Counted from the stretch's first letter, positions 18,417 through 27,852 are shown. The stretch: DNA of 64,000 nt from Arminella tubonensis (GCF_003240585.1 NZ_PCDP01000035.1:601934-665933); one strand, 5' to 3'. The notes: a model not told the origin generated them from the letters alone. Program-made: numbers and translations.

Positions 18417-20201
18417 TCAATGATTGTGTCTCGGGGGTTTCAGTACGATTCGCTGAAACTCGGCTGCCCCTTCGATCACCGCCCCGTCGGATAGCTGTGT
18501 CACCGATGCCCTGTACATACGTTGCCAAGGCGTCGCGTCGGCGGGTACAGGCGGAATCCCGTCTCCCTTTCTACGCTCGATCTCCGCATCGTCGACCAGC
18601 ATATTGCAGAGACCCTGGTTGAAATCGATCCGAATAACATCGCCGGTCCGAAGCCAGGCAAGTCCACCGCCTGCAGCGCTCTCCGGCGATGCATTGAGTA
18701 TGGAAGGGCTGTCGGCAGTCCCCGACTGCCGTCCGTCGCCGATGGTCGGCAGGCTTCTGATGCCGCGCTTCAGCAGCGCGTCCGGCGGCTGCATGTTCAC
18801 GACCTCCGCCGATCCAGGCCAGCCGATCGGCCCCGCGCCGCGGATGACGAGAATGGTGTTCTCATCAATACCGAGGGTCTCGTCGTTGATGCGCCCGTGG
18901 TAATCTTCCGAACCGTCGAACACCACGCAACGACCCTCGAACACCCCTTCGCGACCTGGCTCCTGCAGATAGCGTCTACGGAAATCGTCGGAGACCACAC
19001 TCGTCTTCATGATGGCGAAATCGAACAGATTGCCCTTTAGCACCAGAAAGCCGGCCCGTTCCTTGAGCGGTTCGGCAAACGGACGAATAACCTCGCGGTC
19101 CGTCGCCTCGCGGCCCCTGAGATTATCGACCATCGACTTGCCCGTCACGGTGGGACAGTTGCCGTCGAGGTGGCCGGCCTGCAGCAATTCCCACATGACC
19201 GCCGGCACGCCGCCGGCCCGGTGAAAGCGTTCGCCGAGATAGGCCCCCGCCGGCTGCACATTGGCGAGCAGCGGAATGTCGAAGCCATAGACTTGCCAGT
19301 CCTCGGGATGGAATTCGACACCCGCGTGCTTCGCCATCGCCGCCAGATGCGGCTGCGCATTGGTCGAGCCGCCGATGGCGGAATTCACGCGGATGGCATT
19401 GAGGAATGCCTGACGCGTCAGGATGTCGGAGGGCTTGATGTCTTCGAGCACGAGTTCGACTGCGCGCCTGCCGGTTCGATAGGCCACCTGGCCCCTCTCG
19501 CGATAGGCAGCCGGAATGGCGGCCGACCCGGTCAGCGACATGCCGAGCGCTTCGGCGAGCGCGTTCATGGTCGAGGCTGTTCCCATTGTGTTGCAGTGGC
19601 CTATCGAAGGAGCCGAATCCAGCGCTATCTGCAGGAATTCCTCCTCGTCGATCTCCCCCGCCGCAAGCCGGCGCCGCGAACGCCAGATCGCCGTGCCGGA
19701 GCCTGCAAGCTCGCCCTCGTGCCAGCCGTCGAGCATTGGCCCGCCGGAAAGGACGATTGCGGGAATATCGACAGTCGAGGCCGCCATCAGCGCCGACGGC
19801 GTGGTCTTGTCGCAACCGGTCGTCAGCACGACTCCGTCGAGCGGGTAGCCATAAAGGATCTCGACCAGCCCGAGATAGGCGAGATTGCGGTCGAGCGCCG
19901 CAGTCGGCCGCTTGCAGTTCTCGAACATCGGATGCGTCGGGAATTCGATAGGAATGCCGCCGGCGTCGCGGATGCCGTCGCGCACGCGCTTGGCAAGGTC
20001 GATGTGGTGGCGATTGCAGGGTGTGAGGTCGCTGCCGCTCTGTGCGATGCCGATGATCGGCTTGCCCGAGCGCAGTTCTTCAGGCGTGATCCCATAATTC
20101 ATGAAGCGCTCGAGATAGAGCGCCGTCATGTCGATGTGATCGGGGTTGTCGAACCAGTCCTGCGAACGCAGACGGCGCTTTGCCTTGCCGGTCTCGGTCA
20201 T
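18417..20201 (-). CDS. IlvD/Edd family sugar-acid dehydratase
   Basis: 594 aa iron-sulfur dehydratase of the pentonate/hexonate branch (L-arabinonate, D-xylonate dehydratases) rather than true dihydroxyacid dehydratase. Cluster cysteines are Cys62 (SDLTPCNRHH), Cys130 (TTGCDKTTPS) and Cys203 (GHCNTMGTAS), the triad spacing known for the [2Fe-2S] L-arabinonate dehydratase group. The C-terminal beta-barrel holds Mg and substrate. The ATG at 20201 follows the upstream dehydrogenase stop by four bases and has GGGGA in front. As third gene of a three-gene operon it probably makes a 2-keto-3-deoxy acid. Confidence 0.88.
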   Translation of the reverse strand: MTETGKAKRRLRSQDWFDNPDHIDMTALYLERFMNYGITPEELRSGKPIIGIAQSGSDLTPCNRHHIDLAKRVRDGIRDAGGIPIEFPTHPMFENCKRPTAALDRNLAYLGLVEILYGYPLDGVVLTTGCDKTTPSALMAASTVDIPAIVLSGGPMLDGWHEGELAGSGTAIWRSRRRLAAGEIDEEEFLQIALDSAPSIGHCNTMGTASTMNALAEALGMSLTGSAAIPAAYRERGQVAYRTGRRAVELVLEDIKPSDILTRQAFLNAIRVNSAIGGSTNAQPHLAAMAKHAGVEFHPEDWQVYGFDIPLLANVQPAGAYLGERFHRAGGVPAVMWELLQAGHLDGNCPTVTGKSMVDNLRGREATDREVIRPFAEPLKERAGFLVLKGNLFDFAIMKTSVVSDDFRRRYLQEPGREGVFEGRCVVFDGSEDYHGRINDETLGIDENTILVIRGAGPIGWPGSAEVVNMQPPDALLKRGIRSLPTIGDGRQSGTADSPSILNASPESAAGGGLAWLRTGDVIRIDFNQGLCNMLVDDAEIERRKGDGIPPVPADATPWQRMYRASVTQLSDGAVIEGAAEFQRIVLKPPRHNH

Positions 20202-20205
20202 GCTG

Positions 20206-21099
20206 TCAGTTCCCCTTTTCACGGGCATTCAATTTTTCCAGATGCAGCAGCAGGCCACTATGATCCACCTCGCCGCCGCCGTCCGCAACGAACGCAGCGA
20301 ACTCCGCGCGCACCGCTTCGGTCAACGGTAGTGTAAGCCCGAGGCCTTCGGCAGTCGCAACAACGGCATTCAGGTCCTTGAGTTGGTTGTTCGAGGATCC
20401 GCCCGGCTTGAAGTCGCGGGAGACCATCCGCTGGCCATGCAGTTCGAGGATCCGGCTTTCGGCAAACCCTCCACGAATGGCATTGCGAAATGCCTCGGGC
20501 GAACCACCACCAGCCTCGATCATTAGCATCGCCTCGGCAACGGCGCCGATGGTAACGGCGACGATCTGCTGGTTGCCAAGCTTTGCCAGTTGCCCGCTGC
20601 CATCAGGGCCTACATGTGTCACCCGACCCATGGCAGCAAACACCTCAGCCAGTTCCGCTACATCGGAAGCATTCCCCCCAGCCATGATCGCAAGCGTCCC
20701 CGCAGCAGCGCCGACGACCCCGCCCGAAACCGGGGCATCGATATGGCGAATGCCGATCTCGCTGAGCCTTTTGGAGTGCTCTCTCGCGACAGGTGGCGGT
20801 ATCGAGCTCATGTCGATGACAGCCGCGCCCGGCGTCAACGCAGCCGCGACGCCGCCTTCGAACAGGACCTGGCCAACCGCATCGCCATTGGTCAGCATCG
20901 TGATGACGATGGAGGCGCCCTTTGCAGCGTCCAGCGCTGTCGTCGCGACGATCGCACCGTCGGCAGCGAGCGGCGTGGCTTTGGTCACGTCGCGGTTCCA
21001 GACGGTAACCGGGAAGCCGGCACCAAGCAGGCGCCGCGCCATGGGCGCACCCATCAATCCTGTTCCGAGGAAAGCAATCCGAGGCTTTGCGTCCGCCAT
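20206..21099 (-). CDS. NAD(P)-dependent beta-hydroxyacid dehydrogenase (HIBADH/GarR family)
   Basis: 297 aa. N-terminal NAD(P) motif GTGLMG at 12-17, substrate loop DAPVSGG at 121-127, catalytic Lys173 with Asn176 in GQLAKLGNQQ, and an all-helical C-terminal domain. Family members include 3-hydroxyisobutyrate dehydrogenase, tartronate-semialdehyde reductase and L-threonate dehydrogenase. The ATG at 21099 overlaps the stop of the upstream dehydrogenase (TGATG). Its operon partners point to a C4 or C5 sugar acid. Confidence 0.88.
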   Translation of the reverse strand: MADAKPRIAFLGTGLMGAPMARRLLGAGFPVTVWNRDVTKATPLAADGAIVATTALDAAKGASIVITMLTNGDAVGQVLFEGGVAAALTPGAAVIDMSSIPPPVAREHSKRLSEIGIRHIDAPVSGGVVGAAAGTLAIMAGGNASDVAELAEVFAAMGRVTHVGPDGSGQLAKLGNQQIVAVTIGAVAEAMLMIEAGGGSPEAFRNAIRGGFAESRILELHGQRMVSRDFKPGGSSNNQLKDLNAVVATAEGLGLTLPLTEAVRAEFAAFVADGGGEVDHSGLLLHLEKLNAREKGN

Positions 21100-22082
21100 C
21101 AGAGACTTCCTCCAAGCTCGTCCTCGATATGCACGCGGATGATCTCGTCGAAGGAATTCTCCGCCGTGAACCCGAGTTCGGCCGCCCGTTTTGCCTCGAA
21201 GCCCTGGGGCCAGCCGGAGACGATCCGCATGATCAATTCGTCCGGTTCGCGACGGATGAGCTTCACGGCCTTGTCGCCGGCGACCCTGCGTAGGGCCTCG
21301 ATCTGCTCGCCGACGGTGGCGCTGACGCCTGGCATGGCGAGATTTCGCTGCGCGCCGAGTGGCGTCAGGTCGATGGAGGCCGCATGCACCAGAAAGCCGA
21401 CCGCCGAGCGCGGTGACGCATGCCAATGGCGAACCTCATCCGGCACCGGCAACACCGCTTCCATGCCAACTAGCGGTTCGCGAAGAATGCCGGAAAAGAA
21501 CCCTGATGCAGCCCTGTTGGGCTTGCCGGGACGAATGCAGATCGTCGGAAGGCGAATGCCGATGCCATCGAAAAAGCCCTTGCGGCTATAATCCGCCAGC
21601 AGCAGTTCGCTGATCGCCTTCTGCGTACCGTAGCTTGTCAGCGGCGTCAGGTTGAAATCGTCGGGAACGGGATAGGGAAAGGGCGAGCCGAACACCGCGC
21701 AGGAAGACGTGAAGACCACCCGCGGCTTGTAGCCATCCTCGGCATTGGCAGCCCGGATTGCCTCGAACAGCAGGCGCGTCCCGTCGAGATTGATGGAGTA
21801 GCCCTTTTCGAAATCCAGCTCCGCTTCGCCCGAGACAATGGCGGCAAGGTGGAAGATCACATCGGGCCGGCGGGCAATGATCTTTTCGGCGGCACCGGGC
21901 ACGGAGAGGTCCCTTGCGCGCGCCTTAACCTTGCCTTCGAAGCCCTCCGGCTTGGCCGGTTCGATGACGTCGACAAGCGTCAGCCGGGTGACATCGCCCT
22001 TGCCGGAAAGCCCCTCGGCCACCAGCCGCGCGGTGAGTTTTCGACCAACCATGCCGGCTGCCCCGATGATCGCAATATGCAC
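21099..22082 (-). CDS. denD: NAD-dependent epimerase/dehydratase, D-erythronate dehydrogenase type
   Basis: 327 aa extended SDR. GAAGMVG at 7-13 binds NAD, Ser-Ser-Cys of FTSSCAVFG precedes the catalytic Tyr-xxx-Lys in SYGTQKA, and the later segments SRKGFFDGIGIRLPTICIRPGK (in part) and GFFSGILREPL resemble D-erythronate dehydrogenases (DenD). I chose the GTG at 22082 because GAGGAGG lies six bases upstream; an ATG at 22139 has no such site. First gene of the sugar-acid operon. The specific substrate is inferred from family resemblance. Confidence 0.8.
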   Translation of the reverse strand: MHIAIIGAAGMVGRKLTARLVAEGLSGKGDVTRLTLVDVIEPAKPEGFEGKVKARARDLSVPGAAEKIIARRPDVIFHLAAIVSGEAELDFEKGYSINLDGTRLLFEAIRAANAEDGYKPRVVFTSSCAVFGSPFPYPVPDDFNLTPLTSYGTQKAISELLLADYSRKGFFDGIGIRLPTICIRPGKPNRAASGFFSGILREPLVGMEAVLPVPDEVRHWHASPRSAVGFLVHAASIDLTPLGAQRNLAMPGVSATVGEQIEALRRVAGDKAVKLIRREPDELIMRIVSGWPQGFEAKRAAELGFTAENSFDEIIRVHIEDELGGSL

Positions 22083-22237
22083 GGCATCCTCCTCACGAAC
22101 GATCGTCGAAAGCCGCTCCCCGCGCTCGACGTACGTCAATCATTTTCACTATGTGTTTGATAGACCCAACATAGCCGCTTGCAAACCGGTTTCCGCCTGG
22201 CTTGGACAATTCGCCGCGAGTGCCGATCAAAAGCGAA

Positions 22238-22265
22238 ATGGGCGGACCCTTTCGGGTCCGCCCAT
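22238..22265 (-). terminator. Rho-independent terminator after the RND pump operon
   Basis: A perfect 12-bp stem (ATGGGCGGACCC and its complement) around a four-base loop, followed on the minus strand by TTCGCTTTT. It is 40 bp past the pump stop at 22305. The rest of the 22083-22304 gap probably carries the promoter of the sugar-acid operon. Confidence 0.8.
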
Positions 22266-22304
22266 CACACGCCTGGGAGGAGGTCGGCCGCCAGACATGA
22301 ACCC

Positions 22305-25300
22305 CTATTCGGCAGCCAGCCGGATGATGTCTGCGGTATGCTCCTCATGCTGCTTCAGCGGACGGTTGCCGGAGAGCTTGCGGATGACCACGTAGAACAC
22401 CGGCGTCATGAAGATGCCGAAGAATGTAACGCCGATCATGCCCGAGAACACCGCAATACCCATCGCCGCACGCATCTCGGCACCGGCACCGGTCGAAGTC
22501 ACCAGCGGCACGACACCCATGATGAAAGCCATTGATGTCATCAGGATCGGCCGAAGACGGAGCCGGCTCGATTCGATCGCCGCCTGCACCGGTGTCCTGC
22601 CGTCGAACTCCAGTTCGCGAGCGAACTCGACGATCAGGATGGCGTTTTTCGCCGAAAGACCGACCAGCACCATCAGCCCGATCTGGGTGAAGATGTTATT
22701 GTCGCCTCCCGTCAGCCAGACGCCGAACAGCGCGGCCAGCACGCCCATCGGAACGATCATCACGATCGCCAGCGGCAGAGCGAGACTTTCATACTGCGCC
22801 GCGAGCACGAGGTAGACCAGCAGCAGCGCCAGCGGGAAGATGATCACGCCCGAGCTGCCGGCGAGGATCTGCTGATAGGTCAGGTCGGTCCACTCGTAGG
22901 AAACGCCCTTGGGCAGAGTTTCGTTGGCGATGCGTTCGATCGCAGCCTGCGCCTGGCCTGACGAGTATCCCGGTGCCGGGCCGCCGTTGATATCGGCGGC
23001 AAGGAAGCCGTTATACCGCGTCGTGCGTTCGGGTCCGGTGCTGGCCTCGACCTTCAGCAGTGCCGAAAGCGGGATCATCTGGCCCGATGCAGAGCGCACC
23101 TTGAGCTGACCTATATCGTTCGGATGGGCACGGAACTTGGCATCGGCCTGGACACGGACGCTGTAGGTGCGGCCGAAGGCATTGAAGTCATTCACATAGA
23201 GCGAACCCAGGTAGATCTGCAGCGTATCGAAGACGTCGGTCACCGAGACGCCGAGCTGCTCAGCCTTGGCGCGATCGAGATCGGCGAAGAGCTGCGGCAC
23301 GTTGATCTGGAAGCTCGAGAACAGTCCGGCCAGTTCAGGGGTCTGGTAAGCCTTGGCAAGGAACGCCTTGTTCGCAGCATCCAGCGCCTGATAGCCCAGA
23401 CCGGCACGGTCCTCGATCTGCAGCTTGAACCCACCCGTCGTGCCGAGACCCTGGACAGGCGGCGGCGGGAACATGGCGATGAACGCATCCTGGATGCCGG
23501 CGAACTTCTGGTTCAACTGCATCGCAATCGCACCGCCCGAAAGGTTCGGCGTCGTCCGCTCCTCGAACGGCTTCAGCGCCACGAAGACGATGCCGGCATT
23601 CGAAGAGTTGGTGAAGCCGTTGATGGACAGGCCCGGGAAGGCAATCGCGTGCTCGACGCCCGGCTGCTTCAACGCGATCTCGTTCATCCGCTGGATGACG
23701 CTTTCGGTCCGGTCGAGCGTCGCGCCATCAGGCAGCTGCGCAAAGCCGATCAGGTACTGCTTGTCCTGCGCCGGCACGAAGCCGCTTGGGACCGCCTGGA
23801 ACATGAAATACGTGGCGCCAACCAAGGCGATGTAGACCAGCATGACCAGGCTCTTCAGCGACAGGATACCGCCGACGCTCTTGCCATAGCCGTTCGACCC
23901 GGCCTTGAAGACGCGGTTGAAGCCGCGGAAGAACCAGCCGAACATACGGTCCATGGCACGGGTCAGCCAGTCCTTCGGCGCGCGATGGTCACGCAACAGA
24001 AGGGCCGCCAGCGCCGGCGACAGCGTCAGGGAGTTGAAGGCCGAGATGACGGTCGAGATCGCGATCGTCAACGCGAACTGGCGATAGAACTCGCCCGAAA
24101 GGCCGGAGATGAAGGCGAGCGGCACGAACACCGCCACCAGCACCAACGCGATCGCGACGATCGGTCCCGAGACCTCTTTCATCGCCTTGTACGTCGCCTC
24201 ACGCGGACTGAGTCCGTTCTCGATGTTGCGCTCGACATTCTCCACCACCACGATGGCATCATCGACGACGATACCGATCGCCAGCACCAGTCCGAACAGA
24301 CTGAGCGCATTGATCGAGAAGCCGAACAGATACATCACGGCGAATGTGCCGATGATCGACACCGGAACGGCGATCAATGGAATGATCGAGGCGCGCCACG
24401 TCTGCAGGAACAGGATGACGACGAGCACGACGAGCGCGATGGCTTCGAGCAGCGTGTGAACGACCTTGTCGATCGAGGCGCGCACGAACTGGGTCGTATC
24501 GTAGACGATCTCATACTTGACGCCGTCGGGCATCGCCGTCTGCAGCTCGTTCATGGTCTTGGTGACCTCGTCCGAGATGGTGATGGCGTTGGAGCCCGGC
24601 GCCTGGAACACGGGCACCGCAACGGCGGCCTTGCCGTCGAGAAGCGAGCGCAGCGAATAATCGGCCGCTCCCATCTCGACACGAGCGACGTCCCGCAGAC
24701 GGGTGATCTCGCCATTCACGCCCGATTTGACGATGATGCTGCCGAACTCTTCCGGCGTCTCGAGACGGCCCTGCGCGTTGACCGAGAGCTGGACGTCGAG
24801 GCCCGGAACACTCGGCGATGCGCCGATGATGCCTGCTGCGGCCTGGACGTTCTGCTGGCGAATGGCATTGGCGATGTCGCTGGCGGCAAGCCCACGTTCG
24901 GCAGCCTTTTGCGGATCGACCCAGACACGCATCGAATAGTCGCCCGAACCGAATACCTCGACCTGGCCGACGCCCTCGATACGGGCAAGCCTGTCCTTGA
25001 TGTTCAGCGTGGCGTAGTTGCGCAGATAGGTGATGTCGTAGCGGTTGTCGGGCGAGATCAGGTTCACGACCATCATCAGGTCGGGCGAGCTCTTGACCGT
25101 GGTGATGCCGAGATCGCGCACGTTCTGCGGCAGCCGGGGCTCGGCCTGCGAAACGCGGTTCTGCACCAGCTGCTGGGCCTTGTCGGGATCCGTGCCGAGC
25201 TTGAAGGTGACGGTCAGCGTCAGCAGACCGTCAGATGTGGCCTGGCTCGACATGTAGAGCATGCCGTCGACGCCATTGATCTGCTCTTCAAGCGGCGTCG

Positions 25301-25490
25301 CCACCGTCTCGGCTATGACCTTCGGATTGGCGCCCGGATATTGTGCGGTGACGACGATCGACGGCGGCACGACCTCTGGATATTCGGAGATCGGCAACAG
25401 CCGCATGCCGATCAGGCCGGCGACGAGGATGAGGACCGATAGGACACCGGCAAACACCGGCCGGTCGACGAAAAATCTGGAAATGTTCAT
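22305..25490 (-). CDS. RND multidrug efflux pump, inner-membrane transporter (MexF-like)
   Basis: 1061 aa proton-driven HAE1-family exporter that acts in a trimer with an adaptor and an outer-membrane channel. It begins MNISRFFVDRPVFAGVLSVL and has twelve membrane helices in two halves with two large periplasmic loops. The proton-relay Asp-Asp sits in GIVVDDAIVVVENVERN (helix 4), and the second half repeats GLSAKNAILIVEFA. I chose the ATG at 25490; an in-frame Met at 25541 precedes it without homology. Third gene of the operon hydrolase-adaptor-pump. No outer-membrane channel gene is present. Confidence 0.93.
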   Translation of the reverse strand: MNISRFFVDRPVFAGVLSVLILVAGLIGMRLLPISEYPEVVPPSIVVTAQYPGANPKVIAETVATPLEEQINGVDGMLYMSSQATSDGLLTLTVTFKLGTDPDKAQQLVQNRVSQAEPRLPQNVRDLGITTVKSSPDLMMVVNLISPDNRYDITYLRNYATLNIKDRLARIEGVGQVEVFGSGDYSMRVWVDPQKAAERGLAASDIANAIRQQNVQAAAGIIGASPSVPGLDVQLSVNAQGRLETPEEFGSIIVKSGVNGEITRLRDVARVEMGAADYSLRSLLDGKAAVAVPVFQAPGSNAITISDEVTKTMNELQTAMPDGVKYEIVYDTTQFVRASIDKVVHTLLEAIALVVLVVILFLQTWRASIIPLIAVPVSIIGTFAVMYLFGFSINALSLFGLVLAIGIVVDDAIVVVENVERNIENGLSPREATYKAMKEVSGPIVAIALVLVAVFVPLAFISGLSGEFYRQFALTIAISTVISAFNSLTLSPALAALLLRDHRAPKDWLTRAMDRMFGWFFRGFNRVFKAGSNGYGKSVGGILSLKSLVMLVYIALVGATYFMFQAVPSGFVPAQDKQYLIGFAQLPDGATLDRTESVIQRMNEIALKQPGVEHAIAFPGLSINGFTNSSNAGIVFVALKPFEERTTPNLSGGAIAMQLNQKFAGIQDAFIAMFPPPPVQGLGTTGGFKLQIEDRAGLGYQALDAANKAFLAKAYQTPELAGLFSSFQINVPQLFADLDRAKAEQLGVSVTDVFDTLQIYLGSLYVNDFNAFGRTYSVRVQADAKFRAHPNDIGQLKVRSASGQMIPLSALLKVEASTGPERTTRYNGFLAADINGGPAPGYSSGQAQAAIERIANETLPKGVSYEWTDLTYQQILAGSSGVIIFPLALLLVYLVLAAQYESLALPLAIVMIVPMGVLAALFGVWLTGGDNNIFTQIGLMVLVGLSAKNAILIVEFARELEFDGRTPVQAAIESSRLRLRPILMTSMAFIMGVVPLVTSTGAGAEMRAAMGIAVFSGMIGVTFFGIFMTPVFYVVIRKLSGNRPLKQHEEHTADIIRLAAE

Positions 25491-25585
25491 GTCAAATCCC
25501 TCTCCAGGGGTGAACGGCGGACCAACGAGGTCCAAGGCCACGCGGCGCCAAGCGCCACGGGCATATTGAATTTCGATGCTAGATG

Positions 25586-25607
25586 GCCGGGAAGCATGCT
25601 CCCCGGC
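25586..25607 (-). promoter_or_regulatory. Intra-operon hairpin between adaptor and pump genes
   Basis: GCCGGG, a central AAGCATGCTC, then CCCGGC form a near-perfect 22-base palindrome just after the adaptor stop and about 100 bp before the pump start, in a 128-bp gap. It may set the adaptor:pump ratio by RNA processing or stability; that role is inferred. Confidence 0.4.
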
Positions 25608-25618
25608 TCAAGGTCGCC

Positions 25619-26809
25619 TTACTGTGCGGCGGCCACTTTCTGTTCCGGCTGCGGGTCGACCAATGCGCCGGGGCGCACGCGCTGCAGGCCGTTGGTGACG
25701 ATGCGATCGCCAGCTGCCAGCCCGGATTCGACAATCCGCTGCCCGTCATTAAGATCGCCGAGCTTGATCTCGCGGTAGGCAACCTTGTTATCGGCGCCGA
25801 TCACCAAGACGAACTTCTTGTCCTGGTCGGTGCCGATCGCCCGCTCACTGATCATCAGCTTGGTTTCCGCCTTGGGCTGGCCCATGCGAACCCGCACGAA
25901 CTGGCCGGGGATCAGGCGCCCGCCGGTATTGCCGAACACGGCGCGAACGGTGATCGTGCCGCTCGCCGCGTCGACCTCGTTGTCAATCAGCTGAAGCTTG
26001 CCTGTTATCGGTGTTCCGTCGTCATTGGCCGTCCCGATCTGCACAGGGATCTGCTCGACCGGAGGCACGACACCGTCGCCGGCGGGAAGCTGCGACAGCG
26101 CCTGTGTCACGACCTGCTCGCTTGCGCTGAAGCTTGCATAAACAGGATCGACTGACACCAGCGTCGTCAGCTCCGGCGAAGCTGAACCTGCCGCGACCAG
26201 GTTGCCGGCGGTAACTTCGGCCTTGCCGACACGACCGGCGATCGGTGCACGCACCTGCGTATAGTCAAGGTTCAGCTGCGCCGTCTGCAATGCCGCCTGA
26301 GCAGCCCGCAGGTTGGCCTGGGCCTCGTTGAATGCCCCGGTGCGCGTATCGAGATCGCTCTGGGAGATGGTCTTGTTGTCGGACAGACGGTGGCCGCGAT
26401 CAAGCTCGAGCTTGGCAAGATCGAGCCGCGATTCCGTGGCCGTCACCTGCGCTTGCGCCTGGGCGAACGCCGCTTCATAGGGAGCCGGATCGATAGTAAC
26501 GAGCAGGTCGCCCTGCTTTACCAGCGCTCCCTCGTGAAAATGCACCGCCTGGATGGCTCCGGCGACACGTGGACGGACCTGAACGCGGTCGACTGCTTCC
26601 AAACGACCGGAAAATTCCTGCCAGCTGGTAACGTCTCGCGGCTGAACGACCGCGAATGTCACTGGCGTTGCCGGAGCAGCCGCAGCCTTTGCAGGCTCGC
26701 TGGCAGCCGCGCCGCGCGGCAGATCGAGATAGAGCGTCGCGCCGGAAACAGACGCAACAAAGCCTATGCCGGCGCCCCAGAGGGCCCAGCGCTTACCGTT
26801 GGACTTCAT
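25619..26809 (-). CDS. RND efflux periplasmic adaptor subunit (MexE-like)
   Basis: 396 aa membrane-fusion protein. An N-terminal membrane anchor (about 7-30) precedes a lipoyl/barrel-sandwich part (GRLEAVDRVQVRPRVAGAI), an alpha-helical hairpin (about 100-180, TATES to QTAQLNLDYTQV), a second lipoyl half (RAPIAGRVGKAEVTAGNLV), a beta-barrel and a membrane-proximal domain ending QRVRPGALVDPQPEQ. It links the MexF-like pump to an outer-membrane channel. No lipobox is seen. Confidence 0.92.
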   Translation of the reverse strand: MKSNGKRWALWGAGIGFVASVSGATLYLDLPRGAAASEPAKAAAAPATPVTFAVVQPRDVTSWQEFSGRLEAVDRVQVRPRVAGAIQAVHFHEGALVKQGDLLVTIDPAPYEAAFAQAQAQVTATESRLDLAKLELDRGHRLSDNKTISQSDLDTRTGAFNEAQANLRAAQAALQTAQLNLDYTQVRAPIAGRVGKAEVTAGNLVAAGSASPELTTLVSVDPVYASFSASEQVVTQALSQLPAGDGVVPPVEQIPVQIGTANDDGTPITGKLQLIDNEVDAASGTITVRAVFGNTGGRLIPGQFVRVRMGQPKAETKLMISERAIGTDQDKKFVLVIGADNKVAYREIKLGDLNDGQRIVESGLAAGDRIVTNGLQRVRPGALVDPQPEQKVAAAQ

Positions 26810-26857
26810 CGTATTTCTCCTTTTGGGCCCCGGCTTGGGACACAGAGCCTCAAATGA

Positions 26858-27685
26858 CTACAGTCTGAATTTACAAACGGGCTGGGCCCGCATTTCCTGG
26901 ACGAATCCCTTGAAACTTTGACAGACTTCCTCCTGCCAAATGGGTTGATCGCTCGACTGCCCACCATAGATGGTCGGCCAGCCGGTCCCCGCTGGGAGGA
27001 CCTGCTGGTGAACCGAGACGCCTGCTTTTTTCAACAGGCCTCCATATTCCATGCTCTCGTCGCGGAGCGGGTCGTCCTCGGCCGTCAGCAACAATGCCGG
27101 CGCGAGGCCCGAAAGCCGCGAACAGTATCGAGGCGCTGCATAAGGATGACAGACACCGCCCAGGAATCCCAGGTAGCGGTTCCAGCCTTCCGTCCAGCGC
27201 TCGCGCATGCCACTCTCCTCTGCCCGTCCAAAGGACTTCGTCCCCATGAAAGGATCAAGCAGCGGCGAGATTAGTATTTGCCCATCGAGCGCGCCCGGCA
27301 TTTGGTCACGCGCTTTCAAGGCAACGCCAGCGGCAAGATTTCCGCCGGCTTCTTCACCGGCGACAAACAGCAGAGACTTTTTTCCGCCTATCTGCGCGCG
27401 CCGGCTGTGGAGACAGGAGAGCAGGCCAAACGCGCATTCCAGCACTTGCGGGAAAACGTTCTGGCTCGGGCTGCTGTAGTCGGCGGCGATTACGATCGCA
27501 CCGGCTGCAGCAAGGCTCGCCGCGACAGGGCGATTGATCGCCGCCGCCGTGTCGAGAAAAGCACCGCCATGCAGGTAAAGAACCAGCGGCGGCGTCTTGT
27601 CGTCACCCTCGCCGTGATAGATGCGGGCAGCCAGCGGTCCTTGGACCACATCTTCCAGCATCACATCTTTCCACGGCGCACTCAT
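26858..27685 (-). CDS. Alpha/beta-hydrolase-fold protein of the HSL type lacking the catalytic serine
   Basis: 275 aa. The fold and oxyanion motif of hormone-sensitive-lipase-like esterases are present (YLHGGAFLDT), and the acid Asp is kept in TAEDDPLRDE. The nucleophile elbow, normally GDSAGG, reads GEEAGG, with Glu112 where Ser is required. The usual His segment near the C-terminus reads GTGWPTIYGG without His. Frame is open on both sides, so this is not an obvious frameshift. Ordinary esterase activity is unlikely; a binding role is possible. First gene of the MexEF-like operon. The ATG at 27685 has GGAG upstream; an ATG at 27727 is also in frame. Confidence 0.75.
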   Translation of the reverse strand: MSAPWKDVMLEDVVQGPLAARIYHGEGDDKTPPLVLYLHGGAFLDTAAAINRPVAASLAAAGAIVIAADYSSPSQNVFPQVLECAFGLLSCLHSRRAQIGGKKSLLFVAGEEAGGNLAAGVALKARDQMPGALDGQILISPLLDPFMGTKSFGRAEESGMRERWTEGWNRYLGFLGGVCHPYAAPRYCSRLSGLAPALLLTAEDDPLRDESMEYGGLLKKAGVSVHQQVLPAGTGWPTIYGGQSSDQPIWQEEVCQSFKGFVQEMRAQPVCKFRL

Positions 27686-27786
27686 CAACCAACTCCACTT
27701 CGAAGGATGCCGTCCGGCAAAGGCCATTCCGCATCCATCACTTGACCTGAATATATTGTTATTCCGTTTTCAGCATAAGTGGCTTA

Positions 27787-27807
27787 TATTCGAGCGGACT
27801 ATTCGAG
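27787..27807. promoter_or_regulatory. Direct repeat in the divergent LysR/efflux promoter region
   Basis: TATTCGAG occurs twice (27787-27794 and 27800-27807), 13 bp apart start to start, in the gap between the LysR gene and the efflux operon. Position fits a regulator-binding region; the exact LysR box was not identified. Confidence 0.4.
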
Positions 27808-27852
27808 ATCACGAACAATCATATATTTTTGAAATGCCCGGGATTATCAAAG

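Noticed and set aside
23124..25442. 772-codon open frame on the plus strand opposite the RND pump
   Set aside because: It is antisense to a clear full-length RND transporter; its translation is a string of Arg, Asp and His of the kind produced by high-GC antisense frames, with no domain.
26858..27685. Missing nucleophile read as a frameshift or pseudogene
   Set aside because: The frame is open and similar to the family before and after GEEAGG, so substitution rather than frameshift is the better reading.
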